Counted from the first letter of the stretch, positions 37,002 through 46,444 are shown. The stretch is 64,000 nt of DNA from Methylobacterium sp. 2A (GCF_009806555.1 NZ_VUOK01000005.1:1-64000), one strand, 5' to 3'. The notes: a model not told the origin generated them from the letters alone. Translations and numbers: made by a program.

Positions 37002-37691
37002 TCAGCTCAGATCCTCCCAGCCAACCTTCGTCACCGCCCGCGCCGCCTTCAGCCGCGCCACGGCGGCGAGGGTCCAGGCCCGGTCTTCGCCCCGGTGCGA
37101 GCCGAGGCAGCGCAGGCTGCCGCCCTCCGCCCCCTGAACCAGCGTGCTGGCCTTCACCGCGAGGCCCAGCGCGTCCAGCTCGGCCAGCAGAGCCGCCGGG
37201 TCGGCATCCGGGCCGAATTCCAGGGTCATCGTGCCGTAGCTGCGCCGGCGCAGGATCGCCTCGAGCCGGCGCAGGGCCTGGAGCGTGATGAGCCCCGCCA
37301 GGGTGGCGGCGAGGCCGATCGGCCATGCGCCGCTGCCGAAGCAGAGCCCGATCACCGTGGTGAGCCACAGGGTCGCCGCCGTGGTGACCCCGCGCACGAT
37401 GTTGCCCTGCTTCAGGATCGTGCCGGCGCCGATGAAGCCGATGCCGCCGAGCACGCCCTGCGCCAGCCGCATCAGGTCGAGCCGGGTGAGGCCGCCCCCG
37501 GAGCCGGCATTCTGCGCCAGCAGCCAGTCGGCGAGCAGCATCGCGGTGCAGGCCGAGAGGCAGATCAGCACCAGGGTCCGCAGGCCGGCCGGATGGCCGA
37601 GCTCCTCCCGGTCCCAGCCGAGCACGAAGGCCGCCAGGAAGCTCAGGCCGAGACGGACCGCGACCGTGTCCAGGGTGGGATCGCCGCTCAT
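37002..37691 (-). CDS. MgtC/SapB-family membrane protein
   Basis: The 229-residue protein begins MSGDPTLDTVAVRLGLSFLA and has the family signatures GWDREELGHPAGLRTLVLIC, GVLGGIGFIGAGTILKQGN and VRGVTTAATLWLTTVIGLCF within four to five membrane helices (residues 10-140). A cytoplasmic C-terminal ACT-like part follows. MgtC-type proteins act in magnesium limitation and, in pathogens, modulate the F-ATPase. The start at 37691 excludes codons open to 37745 that cover upstream direct repeats. Confidence 0.88.
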   Translation of the reverse strand: MSGDPTLDTVAVRLGLSFLAAFVLGWDREELGHPAGLRTLVLICLSACTAMLLADWLLAQNAGSGGGLTRLDLMRLAQGVLGGIGFIGAGTILKQGNIVRGVTTAATLWLTTVIGLCFGSGAWPIGLAATLAGLITLQALRRLEAILRRRSYGTMTLEFGPDADPAALLAELDALGLAVKASTLVQGAEGGSLRCLGSHRGEDRAWTLAAVARLKAARAVTKVGWEDLS

Positions 37692-37703
37692 CGCGCCCAT
37701 CCC

Positions 37704-37748
37704 GCACAAGTTGTAGTTTTCGGACAGAGCGCAAGTTCCGCACAAGTT
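37704..37748. repeat. Three direct repeats upstream of the MgtC-family gene
   Basis: GCACAAGTT at 37704-37712 and 37740-37748 and GCGCAAGTT at 37729-37737 lie in the 281-base divergent gap between this gene and the DUF2252 gene. The spacing is 25 and 11 bases. They may be binding sites for a regulator. Confidence 0.4.
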
Positions 37749-37972
37749 CCGGTGGTGTGGTGAACAGGTTTGGACCCGTCGAAGAGCAGCCGGCGCCCGG
37801 CGGATCGGTGAAAAGTCTGTCGCATGACCGCGACGTATGGCGTCCCGCTTCGCCAGGAAGCTCGGATCCGGCAGATGAACGCGAATTTAATGTCCGGTCG
37901 CGCACACAGCATCGAGACACGCGTTATCGAGCGCCGTATGCATTGACTGCACGGCGAGGAGCGGAAAACCGA

Positions 37973-39181
37973 ATGGACATGCAGGTGCCGGCACGATCCG
38001 GCCGCGATACGAGCGTGCTGGAGCATCGCCGGCTGTGCAAGATCGCCTCCTCGCCGCACGCCTATGTCCGCGGCACCACGGCGCGCTTCTACGAGCTGCT
38101 CGCCCGGATGCCGGCCGGGACCCTGCCCGAGGGGCCGCCGGTCTGGATCTGCGGCGACGCGCATCTCGGCAATCTCGGCGCGGTGGCCGACGCAGACGGG
38201 CGGATCGGAATCCAGATCCGCGACCTCGACCAGACCGTGGTGGCGAACCCGGCCTTCGATCTGGTGCGGCTGGCGCTGTCCCTGGTCACCGCGGCGCTGA
38301 ACGCGACGCTGCCCGGCATCGTCACCGCCCGGATGATGGACGCGATGGCGATCGGTTACGCCGAGGGGATCGCCGATCCCGCGGGCGCCGAGCGCGACGT
38401 CGCCGAATCCGACATCGTCGCCACCACGAAGCGTCGGGCGCTCGGCCGGCGCTGGCGCCACCTGTCCAACGAGCGCCTGAAGGGCAAGACCGACCGCCTC
38501 CCGCGGGGGCGCCGGTTCTTCGACCTCGAGCCGGAGGAGCAGGATTCCGTGACGGCGCTGTTCCGGGATCCGGCGGTGCGCCGGCTCGTCCTGGCGCTCG
38601 GCAGCGGCGCGGAGGATGCCGAGATCCGGCTCCTCGATGCCGCCTACTGGATCAAGGGCTGCAGCTCGCTCGGCCGCCTGCGCTACGCCGGCCTCGTCGA
38701 GATCCGCGGCGCCGCGCACCCGCACCGCGCGCTCCTCGACGTCAAGGAGGCGGTGCCGCACCTCGCGCCGGCCGCCGGCGGCGCGGCCATGCCGGCCGAC
38801 CCTGCCGAGCGCGTGGTGGCGGGCGCCCGGGCGCTGTCGCCGCATCTCGGCGAACGGATGGTCGCGGGCCACGTGCTCGGCAAACCCGTCACGGTCCGCG
38901 AGCTGATGCCGCAGGATCTCAAGATCGACGCCGAGCAGTTCTCCCGGCGGGAGGCGGTCCGCGTCGCCGGCCACCTCGCCGCGATCCTCGGCCGGGCCCA
39001 TGGCCGGCAGATGGACGAGGCCACCCGGCGGGGCTGGATCGACACGGTGCGCGCCCCCGGCCCGGGCCCCGACGCGCCCGGCTGGCTGTGGTCGGTCGTC
39101 ACCGAGCTGATGGGCGCCCACCAGCGCGGCTATCTGGAGCATTGCTACCGGATCGCCCGCGAGGACCTGTCGCACGGCTAA
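37973..39181 (+). CDS. DUF2252 family protein (kinase-like fold)
   Basis: The 402-residue protein from ATG 37973 carries the DUF2252 pattern: KIASSPHAYVRGTTARFYEL, PVWICGDAHLGNLGAVADAD, RIGIQIRDLDQTVVANPAFD and DAAYWIKGCSSLGRLRYAG. The family shares features with aminoglycoside phosphotransferase-like enzymes (GDAHLGN as catalytic loop, IRDLDQ as metal motif) but has no established substrate. AGGAG lies 13 bases upstream, and ATG 37979 is an alternative start. Divergent from the MgtC-family gene. Confidence 0.85.
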   Translation: MDMQVPARSGRDTSVLEHRRLCKIASSPHAYVRGTTARFYELLARMPAGTLPEGPPVWICGDAHLGNLGAVADADGRIGIQIRDLDQTVVANPAFDLVRLALSLVTAALNATLPGIVTARMMDAMAIGYAEGIADPAGAERDVAESDIVATTKRRALGRRWRHLSNERLKGKTDRLPRGRRFFDLEPEEQDSVTALFRDPAVRRLVLALGSGAEDAEIRLLDAAYWIKGCSSLGRLRYAGLVEIRGAAHPHRALLDVKEAVPHLAPAAGGAAMPADPAERVVAGARALSPHLGERMVAGHVLGKPVTVRELMPQDLKIDAEQFSRREAVRVAGHLAAILGRAHGRQMDEATRRGWIDTVRAPGPGPDAPGWLWSVVTELMGAHQRGYLEHCYRIAREDLSHG

Positions 39182-39289
39182 GCCGGCCCGGCCCCGGCCA
39201 ACAGGCCGGTTGACACCAATCCCGCCATCGCCAACACCTCGCGCCCGCCGCGCCTCCGCGCGGCGGATCCCGGGAAGACCTGTGACACG

Positions 39290-40252
39290 ATGGCGGTGAC
39301 GCGCACCTATCTCGACTTCGAGAAGCCCGTGGCCGAGCTGGAGGCCAAGCTCGAGGAACTGCGCGCCGTGGGCGAGCGCGACGGCGCGGTGTCGATCTCC
39401 GAGGAGGTCGGCCGGCTGGAGGCCAAGGCCGGGCAGGCGCTGGCCGAGATCTACGCGAACCTCACCCCCTGGCAGAAGACCCAGGTGGCCCGCCACCCGC
39501 AGCGGCCGCATTTCGTCGATTATTGCGGCGGGCTCATCACAGAGTTCACCCCGCTCGCGGGCGATCGCAGCTTCGGCGAGGACGCCGCGATCCTCGGCGG
39601 CTTCGGCCGGTTCCGCGGACGGCCGGTGCTGGTGCTCGGCCAGGAGAAGGGCGCCACCACCGAGGCGCGGCTCCGGCACAATTTCGGCATGGCCCGGCCC
39701 GAGGGCTACCGCAAGGCGGTCCGGCTGATGGAGACCGCGGATCGATTCGGCCTGCCGGTCCTCGCCTTCGTGGATACGGCCGGGGCCTATCCGGGGATCG
39801 AGGCGGAGGAGCGCGGCCAGGCCGAGGCCATCGCCCGCTCCACCGAGGCGTGCCTCGCGCTCGGCGTGCCCAACGTCGCCGTGGTGATCGGCGAGGGCGG
39901 CTCGGGCGGCGCGATCGCGCTCGCCACCGCCAACCGGGTGCTGATGCTGGAACACGCGATCTACGGGGTGATCTCGCCGGAGGGCGCCGCCTCGATCCTG
40001 TGGCGCGACCAGGGCCGCGCCGCGGACGCCGCCACCGCCATGAAGATCACCGCCCAGGACCTCCTGCGGCTCGGCGTCATCGATGCGATCATCCCGGAGG
40101 CCACCGGCGGGGCGCATCGCGACCGCGAGGCGGCGATTCGCGCGGCCGGCGACGCGATCGCCGAATCGCTCGCCCTGTTCGAAGGCCTCGGCCCCGACGA
40201 GATCCGCGACCGGCGCGCGGACAAGTTCCTGGCGATCGGCCGCACCCTGTGA
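39290..40252 (+). CDS. accA: Acetyl-CoA carboxylase carboxyltransferase subunit alpha
   Basis: AccA with AccD transfers the carboxyl group from biotin to acetyl-CoA. The 320-residue protein has TYLDFEKPVAELEAKLEELR at the N-terminus, NFGMARPEGYRKAVRLMETA, LAFVDTAGAYPGIEAEERGQ, VIGEGGSGGAIALATANRVL and EHAIYGVISPEGAASILWRD, all diagnostic. Its stop overlaps the GTG of the following DUF1796 gene. Confidence 0.97.
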   Translation: MAVTRTYLDFEKPVAELEAKLEELRAVGERDGAVSISEEVGRLEAKAGQALAEIYANLTPWQKTQVARHPQRPHFVDYCGGLITEFTPLAGDRSFGEDAAILGGFGRFRGRPVLVLGQEKGATTEARLRHNFGMARPEGYRKAVRLMETADRFGLPVLAFVDTAGAYPGIEAEERGQAEAIARSTEACLALGVPNVAVVIGEGGSGGAIALATANRVLMLEHAIYGVISPEGAASILWRDQGRAADAATAMKITAQDLLRLGVIDAIIPEATGGAHRDREAAIRAAGDAIAESLALFEGLGPDEIRDRRADKFLAIGRTL

Positions 40253-40980
40253 GCGAGCCCGGAGCGACGGGGGGGCTGTTCGGCGCGATCGGGCGGCTCC
40301 TCGGCCGGCGCGACGCGCGGGAACCGGGCCCGCACAACCACATCTCCCTGGGCTGCAACTGCCAGATGGCGCACGTGCTAAAGACCCTGGACCTGCGCCA
40401 GTGGTCGGGCCCGCTCGACTGGATCTTCTCGATGCCCGGCATGGCCCGGGACTGCCTCGCGGACGATTTTTCCGCCCTCCTCGACCGGGACCAGCTGGAG
40501 AGCATCCCGGAGGCGGAGCGGCGCGGCCCGGACATCTGGCGCGGCCGGCACCGGCTCTACCGGGAGCGGCACGGGCTCGAATGCGTGTTCAACCACCACG
40601 ATCCGGCGGCGAACGCGGCGGATTACGCCTTCCTCTCCGAGGGCGTGCGGCGGATCCGGGCGGCGCTGGACACGCCGGGCACTGACAACCGGCTGTGGAT
40701 GATGACCCATCTCCACACGCCCCGGGACGTGATCGAGGCGGTCGATGATCGGCTTCAGGCCCGGGCGAGCCGCAACCACCTGACCTTCCTGCAGCTCGAG
40801 ACCGGGCACCCGCGGATGGCAGTCGTGGAGGCCGTCGATCTGCGGCCGACGCTGCGCTGGCTCACCGTGCAGACGCCCTCCGAGCCGGTCGGCCTGCGGC
40901 TGGCCGACCCGGCCGACGACGCGGCGCTCGTGGAGATCATCCGCGCGGAGGCGGGGCGGCGGCCGGCGCTGTTCGGGTGA
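40249..40980 (+). CDS. DUF1796 family putative papain-like cysteine peptidase
   Basis: GTG 40249 overlaps the accA stop (GTGA), giving 243 residues. After a variable N-terminus comes the DUF1796 signature HISLGCNCQMAHVLKTLDLR followed by GPLDWIFSMPGMARDCLADD; the cysteine in LGCNC is the proposed nucleophile, with candidate His in VFNHHDPAAN. Most members are of unknown function and some sit in polysaccharide clusters. Translational coupling to accA is unusual and may simply exploit its promoter. Confidence 0.75.
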   Translation: MSEPGATGGLFGAIGRLLGRRDAREPGPHNHISLGCNCQMAHVLKTLDLRQWSGPLDWIFSMPGMARDCLADDFSALLDRDQLESIPEAERRGPDIWRGRHRLYRERHGLECVFNHHDPAANAADYAFLSEGVRRIRAALDTPGTDNRLWMMTHLHTPRDVIEAVDDRLQARASRNHLTFLQLETGHPRMAVVEAVDLRPTLRWLTVQTPSEPVGLRLADPADDAALVEIIRAEAGRRPALFG

Positions 40981-40995
40981 ACGGGGCGGGCGGCG

Positions 40996-41247
40996 TCAAT
41001 GCGTGGCGCGCGACAGGGCGACGATTGCGCCCACGATGACGATCGTCTGGAAGCCGATCGATCCGATCACCCCCTTCATGATGTCGAACGCGGCCTCGGC
41101 CAGATCCGTCTTCGTCACGCGATTCGTGAGGTCGGCATCGCGGCTTTCGCGGATCGCGGTGGTGATCGCCTCGGCCTGATCCTCGGACAGGCCCGTGGCC
41201 TTGAGCCTGCGCACGAGCGCATGTGTATCAAGCGAGAGAGCCGTCAT
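40996..41247 (-). CDS. Small membrane-anchored coiled-coil protein (CCDC90/DUF1640-like)
   Basis: An 83-residue protein with an N-terminal helical segment LDTHALVRRLKATGLSEDQA, typical of CCDC90/DUF1640 proteins, a short charged helix (DADLTNRVTKTDLAEAAFDI), and one C-terminal membrane helix (IGFQTIVIVGAIVAL). The bacterial members are of unknown function. It is convergent with the DUF1796 gene, separated by 15 bases. Confidence 0.7.
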   Translation of the reverse strand: MTALSLDTHALVRRLKATGLSEDQAEAITTAIRESRDADLTNRVTKTDLAEAAFDIMKGVIGSIGFQTIVIVGAIVALSRATH

Positions 41248-41345
41248 GGATGACGTCGGCGGTCCCAGGCATAGGGCTTCGTTCGGCCAATCCCGATCGG
41301 TGGCCGCCGATAAGGTGGCGCCTACGCCCGTCGAAGGCAACCGGC

Positions 41346-42260
41346 TCACGGTCCTGCGCCGCCCCCGCGCATCCGCTCCGCCAGGAAATCCACCAGCACC
41401 CGCACCCGGGCCGGCATGGCGGGGCCGCCGACGAACACCGCGTGGATCGCCTCGCGGTCCTGCGGGTTGAACGGCTCCAGAAGTGGCACCAGCCGGCCTG
41501 CCGCGAGATCGTCGGCGACGTGGAAGGTCCCGACCCGGGTGATGCCAACGCCGCGCAGGGCGAGCTGCACCAGGGTCTCGCCGTTGTTGGCCGCGAGGGA
41601 GCCGGTGACCGGCAGGACGAAATCGCGGCCGGCCTCGCGGAACGGCCAGCCGGGCTCGCTCCGGCGGAAGGTGAAACCCAGGCAATTGTGGTCGGCGAGG
41701 TCGGCCGGCCGGCGCGGTGTGCCGGCCCGGGCGAGATAATCCGGTGCGGCCACCACCGTCCGGCCGGTCTCGCCGAGGCGGCGGGCGGTGAGCGGGCTGT
41801 CGGCCAGCGGCCCGAACCGGACGCCGACATCGGCCCGGCCGCCGAGCACGTCGACGATCTCGTCGCTGAGGTCGATCTCGACGGTGATGCCGGGATAACG
41901 CGCGACGAAATCGGCGAGCAGCGGCACGATCACGAGCCGCCCATGCGCCGTGGCGGCGCTGACCCGGACCCGCCCGCGCGGGCAGCCCCGGTCGGCGAGC
42001 GCGGCTTCAGTCTCGGCGAGATCCGCCAGGATGCGGCGCGCCGCCCGCCCGTAGGTCTCGCCCTCGGCGGTGAGACGCAGGGTCCGGGTGGTCCGCACGA
42101 GGAGCTGCACCCCAAGCCGTCCCTCGATCCGGGCGACGATCCGGCTGACCGCCGAGGGCGTCAGGCCGAGCCGGCGCGCGGCGCCCGACAGGCTGCCCGC
42201 CTCCGCCGCCGCCACGAACACCGCCATGTCGCCGGCGCGGTCGGTCTTGTCGCGCAGCAT
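41346..42260 (-). CDS. LysR-family transcriptional regulator
   Basis: The 304-residue protein has the N-terminal winged helix-turn-helix: AAEAGSLSGAARRLGLTPSA, VSRIVARIEGRLGVQLLVRT, TRTLRLTAEGETY. The effector domain follows from residue 90 (RGRVRVSAATAHGRLVIVPL). It is divergent from an MFS transporter gene and a LysR-type dyad overlaps the start region, so it probably regulates that transporter and itself. Its inducer is unknown. Confidence 0.92.
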   Translation of the reverse strand: MLRDKTDRAGDMAVFVAAAEAGSLSGAARRLGLTPSAVSRIVARIEGRLGVQLLVRTTRTLRLTAEGETYGRAARRILADLAETEAALADRGCPRGRVRVSAATAHGRLVIVPLLADFVARYPGITVEIDLSDEIVDVLGGRADVGVRFGPLADSPLTARRLGETGRTVVAAPDYLARAGTPRRPADLADHNCLGFTFRRSEPGWPFREAGRDFVLPVTGSLAANNGETLVQLALRGVGITRVGTFHVADDLAAGRLVPLLEPFNPQDREAIHAVFVGGPAMPARVRVLVDFLAERMRGGGAGP

Positions 42261-42261
42261 T

Positions 42262-42278
42262 TGTGTTTCCTGCGCACA
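42262..42278. promoter_or_regulatory. Candidate LysR-type operator
   Basis: TGTG-N9-CACA is a T-N11-A type dyad lying two bases upstream of the lysR start codon and about 80 bases before the divergent MFS gene, as expected for an autoregulated LysR/transporter pair. Confidence 0.4.
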
Positions 42279-42358
42279 GATCCTTCTCCGCTCCGCAGGC
42301 TACTGCCCCAACGTCGAATCAGACAACTGCGTTTCCGGAACAACCGGAGACCAGAGCC

Positions 42359-43534
42359 ATGGCGCTCAACCCACCCCTGCTGGCCCTCGCGATCGGCGCC
42401 TTCGGCATCGGCGTGACCGAGTTCACACCGATGGGCATGCTGCCCCTCATGGCCGGGGATCTCGGCGTCTCGATCCCCGCCATGGGTCTCGTGGTCAGCG
42501 CCTACGCGCTCGGGGTCCAGATCGGCGCGCCGGTGATGACGCTCGCCACCGCCCGGGTCCCCCGGCGGCGCCTGCTCATCGGGCTGATGGCGATCTTCAC
42601 CCTCGGCAATCTGATGGCGGCGCTGGCCGACAGCTACGCCATGGTGATCGCCGCCCGGCTCGTGACGTCGCTGAACCACGGCGCGTATTTCGGGGTCGGC
42701 GCAGTGGTCGCCGCCGGGCTCGTGCCGCCGGAGCGACGGGCAGCCGCGGTGGCCGCCATGTTCTCGGGGCTCACCATTGCGCTGGTCGGTGGCGTGCCGC
42801 TCGCGGCCTGGGCGGGCGAGGCGCTCGGCTGGCGCACGGCGTTCTGGGGCATTGCGGGGATCGGCGCGGTGACCATGCTGGCGCTGCGCCTCGCCCTGCC
42901 GGAGCTGGAGGCCGAGGTCGGATCCGACCTGTGGGCAGAGCTGCGGGTGCTCGGGCGCGGGCCGGTGCTCGGCGCCCTCACCCTGACGGTGCTGTCCGCC
43001 AGCGCGATGTTCACGGTGTTCACCTACATCGTGCCGCTCCTGCGGAGCGAGACCGGCGCCGCGACGCCGTTCGTCACGGCGATGCTGGTCCTCTATGGAA
43101 TCGGCCTGACCGCGGGCAATGCCCTCGGCGGCCGGCTCGCCGACCGATCCGTGGACGGCACGATCATCGGCTCCCTCGTCGGGATCATGGCCGTGCTGGC
43201 GCTGTTCGCCTGGGGTCTGCGCTGGGAGGCAGGCGCGGCGGCCCTGATCTTCCTCTGGGGGGTGGCGACCTTCGCCGTCGTGCCGCCGCTCCAGACGCGC
43301 GTGATGGAAAAGGCGGGCGAGGCGCCGAGCCTCGCCTCGGCGGTGAATATCGGCGCCTTCAATCTCGGCAACGCGATCGGGGCGGCGATCGGCGGCGGCG
43401 TGATCGACGGCGGATTCGGCTACCGGTCTGTACCGCTTGCCGGGGCCGCCCTGGCCGGGGTCGCCCTGCTGCTGATCCTGTGGCTGCGCCGGGGGAGCCG
43501 GACCCGGGCCGCAGCCGGCGCAGCCTGCGGATAG
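42359..43534 (+). CDS. MFS transporter of the AraJ/YdhP drug-efflux type
   Basis: From ATG 42359 (GGAG upstream) the protein has 391 residues and twelve predicted membrane helices. The N-terminal signature GVTEFTPMGMLPLMAGDLGV and GAPVMTLATARVPRRRLLIG are typical of the sugar-efflux/arabinose-efflux-like MFS group. Gene pairs of this transporter type with a divergent LysR regulator are widespread. The exported compound cannot be named. The frame is open upstream to 42263 but lacks hydrophobic sequence. Confidence 0.9.
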   Translation: MALNPPLLALAIGAFGIGVTEFTPMGMLPLMAGDLGVSIPAMGLVVSAYALGVQIGAPVMTLATARVPRRRLLIGLMAIFTLGNLMAALADSYAMVIAARLVTSLNHGAYFGVGAVVAAGLVPPERRAAAVAAMFSGLTIALVGGVPLAAWAGEALGWRTAFWGIAGIGAVTMLALRLALPELEAEVGSDLWAELRVLGRGPVLGALTLTVLSASAMFTVFTYIVPLLRSETGAATPFVTAMLVLYGIGLTAGNALGGRLADRSVDGTIIGSLVGIMAVLALFAWGLRWEAGAAALIFLWGVATFAVVPPLQTRVMEKAGEAPSLASAVNIGAFNLGNAIGAAIGGGVIDGGFGYRSVPLAGAALAGVALLLILWLRRGSRTRAAAGAACG

Positions 43535-43685
43535 ATACGCCATCCCCAGAGACAGCGGTGCAGTGTTGCGCGCACGTCCTTGCGGTAAGAAAGGCGCAAG
43601 CTTAACGAGCCTATTGGGTTGGGGAGTGGCGTCCGACGGTTGCCGAAAAGGCCCGCGGGCGCACGTAGGACGATTGAGGTTCCCC

Positions 43686-45173
43686 ATGACGGCGCGTCTC
43701 GCGACTGCGCGGATGCTGGCGGCCGCTTCCCTGCTGGCCCTTTCTCTCGCGGCCTGCCAGGACGGATCCGGGATCAACGGGCCGAGCGCGCGCAGCCTCG
43801 CGCCGGTCGCCCCGCAGACGGTCGCCCTGATGCAGTCCAAAGGGATGCAGCAATCCGACCCGATCCTGGTCCGCGCCTTCAAGAAGGAGGCGGAGATGGA
43901 GGTCTGGAAGAAGGGCAGCGACGGCCGCTACGCCCTCCTGAAGACCTACCCGATCTGCCGCTGGTCGGGCCAGCTCGGCCCCAAGAGCCGCGAGGGCGAC
44001 CGCCAGGTTCCGGAGGGATTCTACACGATCACCCCGGGCCTGATGAACCCGAATTCCTCGTATTATCTCTCGTTCGATACCGGCTTCCCGAATGCCGTCG
44101 ACCGGGCCAACGGGCGCACCGGCAAGTACCTGATGGTGCACGGCACCTGCTCGTCGGCGGGCTGCTTCGCCATGACCGACGCGACCATCGCGGAGATCTA
44201 CGCCATCGCCCGCGACGCGTTCATCGGCGGGCAGCGCAGCTTCCAGTTCCAGTCCTATCCGTTCCGGATGACGGCCGAGAACATGGCCAAGTTCCGCAAC
44301 GACCCGAACATCGCCTTCTGGCAGAACCTCAAGGAGGGCTCGGATTATTTCGAGGCCCTGCACGAGGAGCCGAAGGTCGGCCAGTGCGGCACCAAGTACG
44401 TGTTCGGGGGCGCCGACGCGGCCGCCGGCTCGTGCAAGCCGAGGGTCGAGCCGGAGGTGGCGGAGAAGCGGGAGCGCGACGCGCGCGCGGTCGCCGACCT
44501 CGTCGCCAAGGGCACGCCGGCGGTGCGGGTGGTCTATCAGGACGGCGGCCAGAACCCGGTCTTCCGGCCGCCGGCCAACACGAGCGCCTTCGCGAGCCTC
44601 GGCGGCACCGAGACGGTGCTGCCCTACGACGCCAAGGAATACGGGCGGCACAATCTCGGCGACGTGAGCCGGCCGGAAACCCTGGCGGCTGGTCCGCAGG
44701 AGATCGAGGTGGGTCCGAAGGGCCAGCCGGTGATGCTGGCCGGCGTCGAGACGGCGGCTCCGGTCAAGGCCGCCAAGGCGGGCCGGGGCAAGGACAAGGA
44801 GCCGGCCAAGCCCGCCGTCGCGACCCTCATGGCGAATCGGGCGGAGCCCGACGCCAAGGTCGAGACGACCGCGGCGCTCCCCGAGAAGCCCGCCCGGATC
44901 GCCGTGGCGGACGCGGACGGGGATCCGAGCAGCTACCAGAAGCTGTTCGGCAAGCTGTTCGCCAAGGACGATCCGGCCGCCCAGCCGACCCCGGCGGTCG
45001 CCGCCGCCATCGCACCCGAACCCGTCACGCTCGCGCACGGCGCCGAGACGGCGCCGCCGAAGCCGGCCGCCAAGGCGCACATGATCAAGGCGCACATGTT
45101 CAAGACCGCGAAGGCCGAGGGCAAGGGAGACGGCAAGGTGGCCGACAAGGGGGCCGACAAGGCCAAGCCCTGA
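43686..45173 (+). CDS. L,D-transpeptidase (YkuD) lipoprotein with low-complexity tail
   Basis: ATG 43686 (TTGAGG upstream) encodes 495 residues. A lipoprotein signal ends in LLALSLAACQDG, so Cys25 would be lipidated. The YkuD domain (about 50-200) has the catalytic motif VHGTCSSAGCFAM and RQVPEGFYTITPG. Such enzymes make 3-3 crosslinks or attach proteins to peptidoglycan. After about residue 310 the chain becomes rich in lysine, alanine and proline (for example KAAKAGRGKDKEPAKP and repeated KAHM/KADK words), probably a wall-associating tail. Confidence 0.9.
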   Translation: MTARLATARMLAAASLLALSLAACQDGSGINGPSARSLAPVAPQTVALMQSKGMQQSDPILVRAFKKEAEMEVWKKGSDGRYALLKTYPICRWSGQLGPKSREGDRQVPEGFYTITPGLMNPNSSYYLSFDTGFPNAVDRANGRTGKYLMVHGTCSSAGCFAMTDATIAEIYAIARDAFIGGQRSFQFQSYPFRMTAENMAKFRNDPNIAFWQNLKEGSDYFEALHEEPKVGQCGTKYVFGGADAAAGSCKPRVEPEVAEKRERDARAVADLVAKGTPAVRVVYQDGGQNPVFRPPANTSAFASLGGTETVLPYDAKEYGRHNLGDVSRPETLAAGPQEIEVGPKGQPVMLAGVETAAPVKAAKAGRGKDKEPAKPAVATLMANRAEPDAKVETTAALPEKPARIAVADADGDPSSYQKLFGKLFAKDDPAAQPTPAVAAAIAPEPVTLAHGAETAPPKPAAKAHMIKAHMFKTAKAEGKGDGKVADKGADKAKP

Positions 45174-45211
45174 GCGGAAGCGGCCCCGGCCCCGCGACGC
45201 GCGGTCCGGGG

Positions 45212-45955
45212 TTACGGGCTGACGGGCAGGGTTCGGCGGAACAGGCCGCGCATCGCCGCCCAACCCCGCTCCGCCGCGGCGGGGTCGTAAACCGGAAAGT
45301 CCGGCATCATCCAGCCGTGCGCGGCGGGGTACGTCTCGGCGGTGAACCGCACGCCGGCCTCCGTCAGGGACCTCTCCAGCCGCTCGGCCATCGCGGGCGG
45401 GTAGCTGCCGTCGTTCTGCGCCGCGCCGATATAGACCTCCGCCTTCAGCTTCGGCGCGAACAGGTGCGGGCTCGTCGGCGCGTCGGTCGCGAGGTTGCCG
45501 CCGTGAAAGCTCGCGGCCGATGCGAACCGGTCGGGGTAGGTCCCGGCCGAGGCTAGCGCCATGCCGCCGCCCATGCAGAACCCCACGGCGCCGATCCCGC
45601 GGCCGGCAATGTCGTCGCGCGTGTCGAGGTAGCCGAGGAAGGCCTCCGTATCCGCGGCGGCCCTGTCGTTCCCCGTCGTGGCCATCAGGGGGCCGAGGAT
45701 GGCGCGGAAATCGCCTTTGAACACCTCCTCGGGCACGAACGGACCGTAGGGACCGTAGCGGTAGAAGAGATCCGGCAGCAGGACGACAAGGCCGGTCGCG
45801 GCAAGCTGCTCAGCCATGTCGAGCAGCGCCGGCCGCATGCCGACGGCATCCATGTAGAGGATCACCGCCGGCCACGGGCCTTTGCCGGCCGGTGTGACGA
45901 CGTGCGAGCGGCAATCCCCGTCCCGCGTCCGGATCGTGACGTGTTCGGTCGGCAT
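45212..45955 (-). CDS. Dienelactone hydrolase family protein
   Basis: A 247-residue alpha/beta hydrolase. The nucleophile is Cys in GAVGFCMGGGMALASA, as in true dienelactone hydrolases; the catalytic His lies in TYPAAHGWMMPDFPVYDP. The N-terminus MPTEHVTIRTRDGDCRSHV matches the family. It may act on small lactones or esters from aromatic degradation, but no such pathway genes are near, so the physiological substrate is open. Confidence 0.88.
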   Translation of the reverse strand: MPTEHVTIRTRDGDCRSHVVTPAGKGPWPAVILYMDAVGMRPALLDMAEQLAATGLVVLLPDLFYRYGPYGPFVPEEVFKGDFRAILGPLMATTGNDRAAADTEAFLGYLDTRDDIAGRGIGAVGFCMGGGMALASAGTYPDRFASAASFHGGNLATDAPTSPHLFAPKLKAEVYIGAAQNDGSYPPAMAERLERSLTEAGVRFTAETYPAAHGWMMPDFPVYDPAAAERGWAAMRGLFRRTLPVSP

Positions 45956-46109
45956 CGGATGCTCCCGGGCCGGACATCCGCGATGTCCGCTGCGACGGCG
46001 TTACGTCAACGAGCGGCTCAACCGCAAATCGCCCGAGATCGACGAGATCACGCGTTCTGCGCCGCACACAGCCGCGCCCGTGCACGGGTGCCGCGTCCCG
46101 CCTGACGCT

Positions 46110-46283
46110 TCAGAGCAGCGGTCGCTCGCGGTTCATCAACCACAGGGCGTGAACGGTGCCCGGAAGCCAGCCGAGGATCCAGAGCAGGATGTTCAGCAGG
46201 AACTGCAGCCCGAAACCGTTGGTGACGAGGACCGCGATCGGCGGGATGAAGATGGCGAGCAGGATGCGGATCAGACTGGACAC
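46110..46283 (-). CDS. Pmp3/YqaE-family small membrane protein
   Basis: Translation of this 58-codon frame gives SLIRILLAIFIPPIAVLV, then FGLQFLLNILLWILGWLPG and VHALWLMNRERPLL, the two-helix pattern of Pmp3/YqaE proteins, which respond to salt and osmotic stress and modulate membrane potential. The GTG at 46283 has GGAG five bases upstream; GTG 46289 is in frame as well. The family is very short, so the gene is easily missed. Confidence 0.85.
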   Translation of the reverse strand: MSSLIRILLAIFIPPIAVLVTNGFGLQFLLNILLWILGWLPGTVHALWLMNRERPLL

Positions 46284-46444
46284 GGACACTCCGGGGCTGA
46301 AATCCTGAGGGCGTCACGCTCAAACGAAGCGCCACCGTGTCCGTTCCCGAAGAGCCTCGGGGCAGGCGCCCGACGATCCCGGGGCCGCCGCACCGGCCGA
46401 ACGACGCGCGGAGTGGCGAGCGGCAGCCCTGCCGGCCTCCCGGG

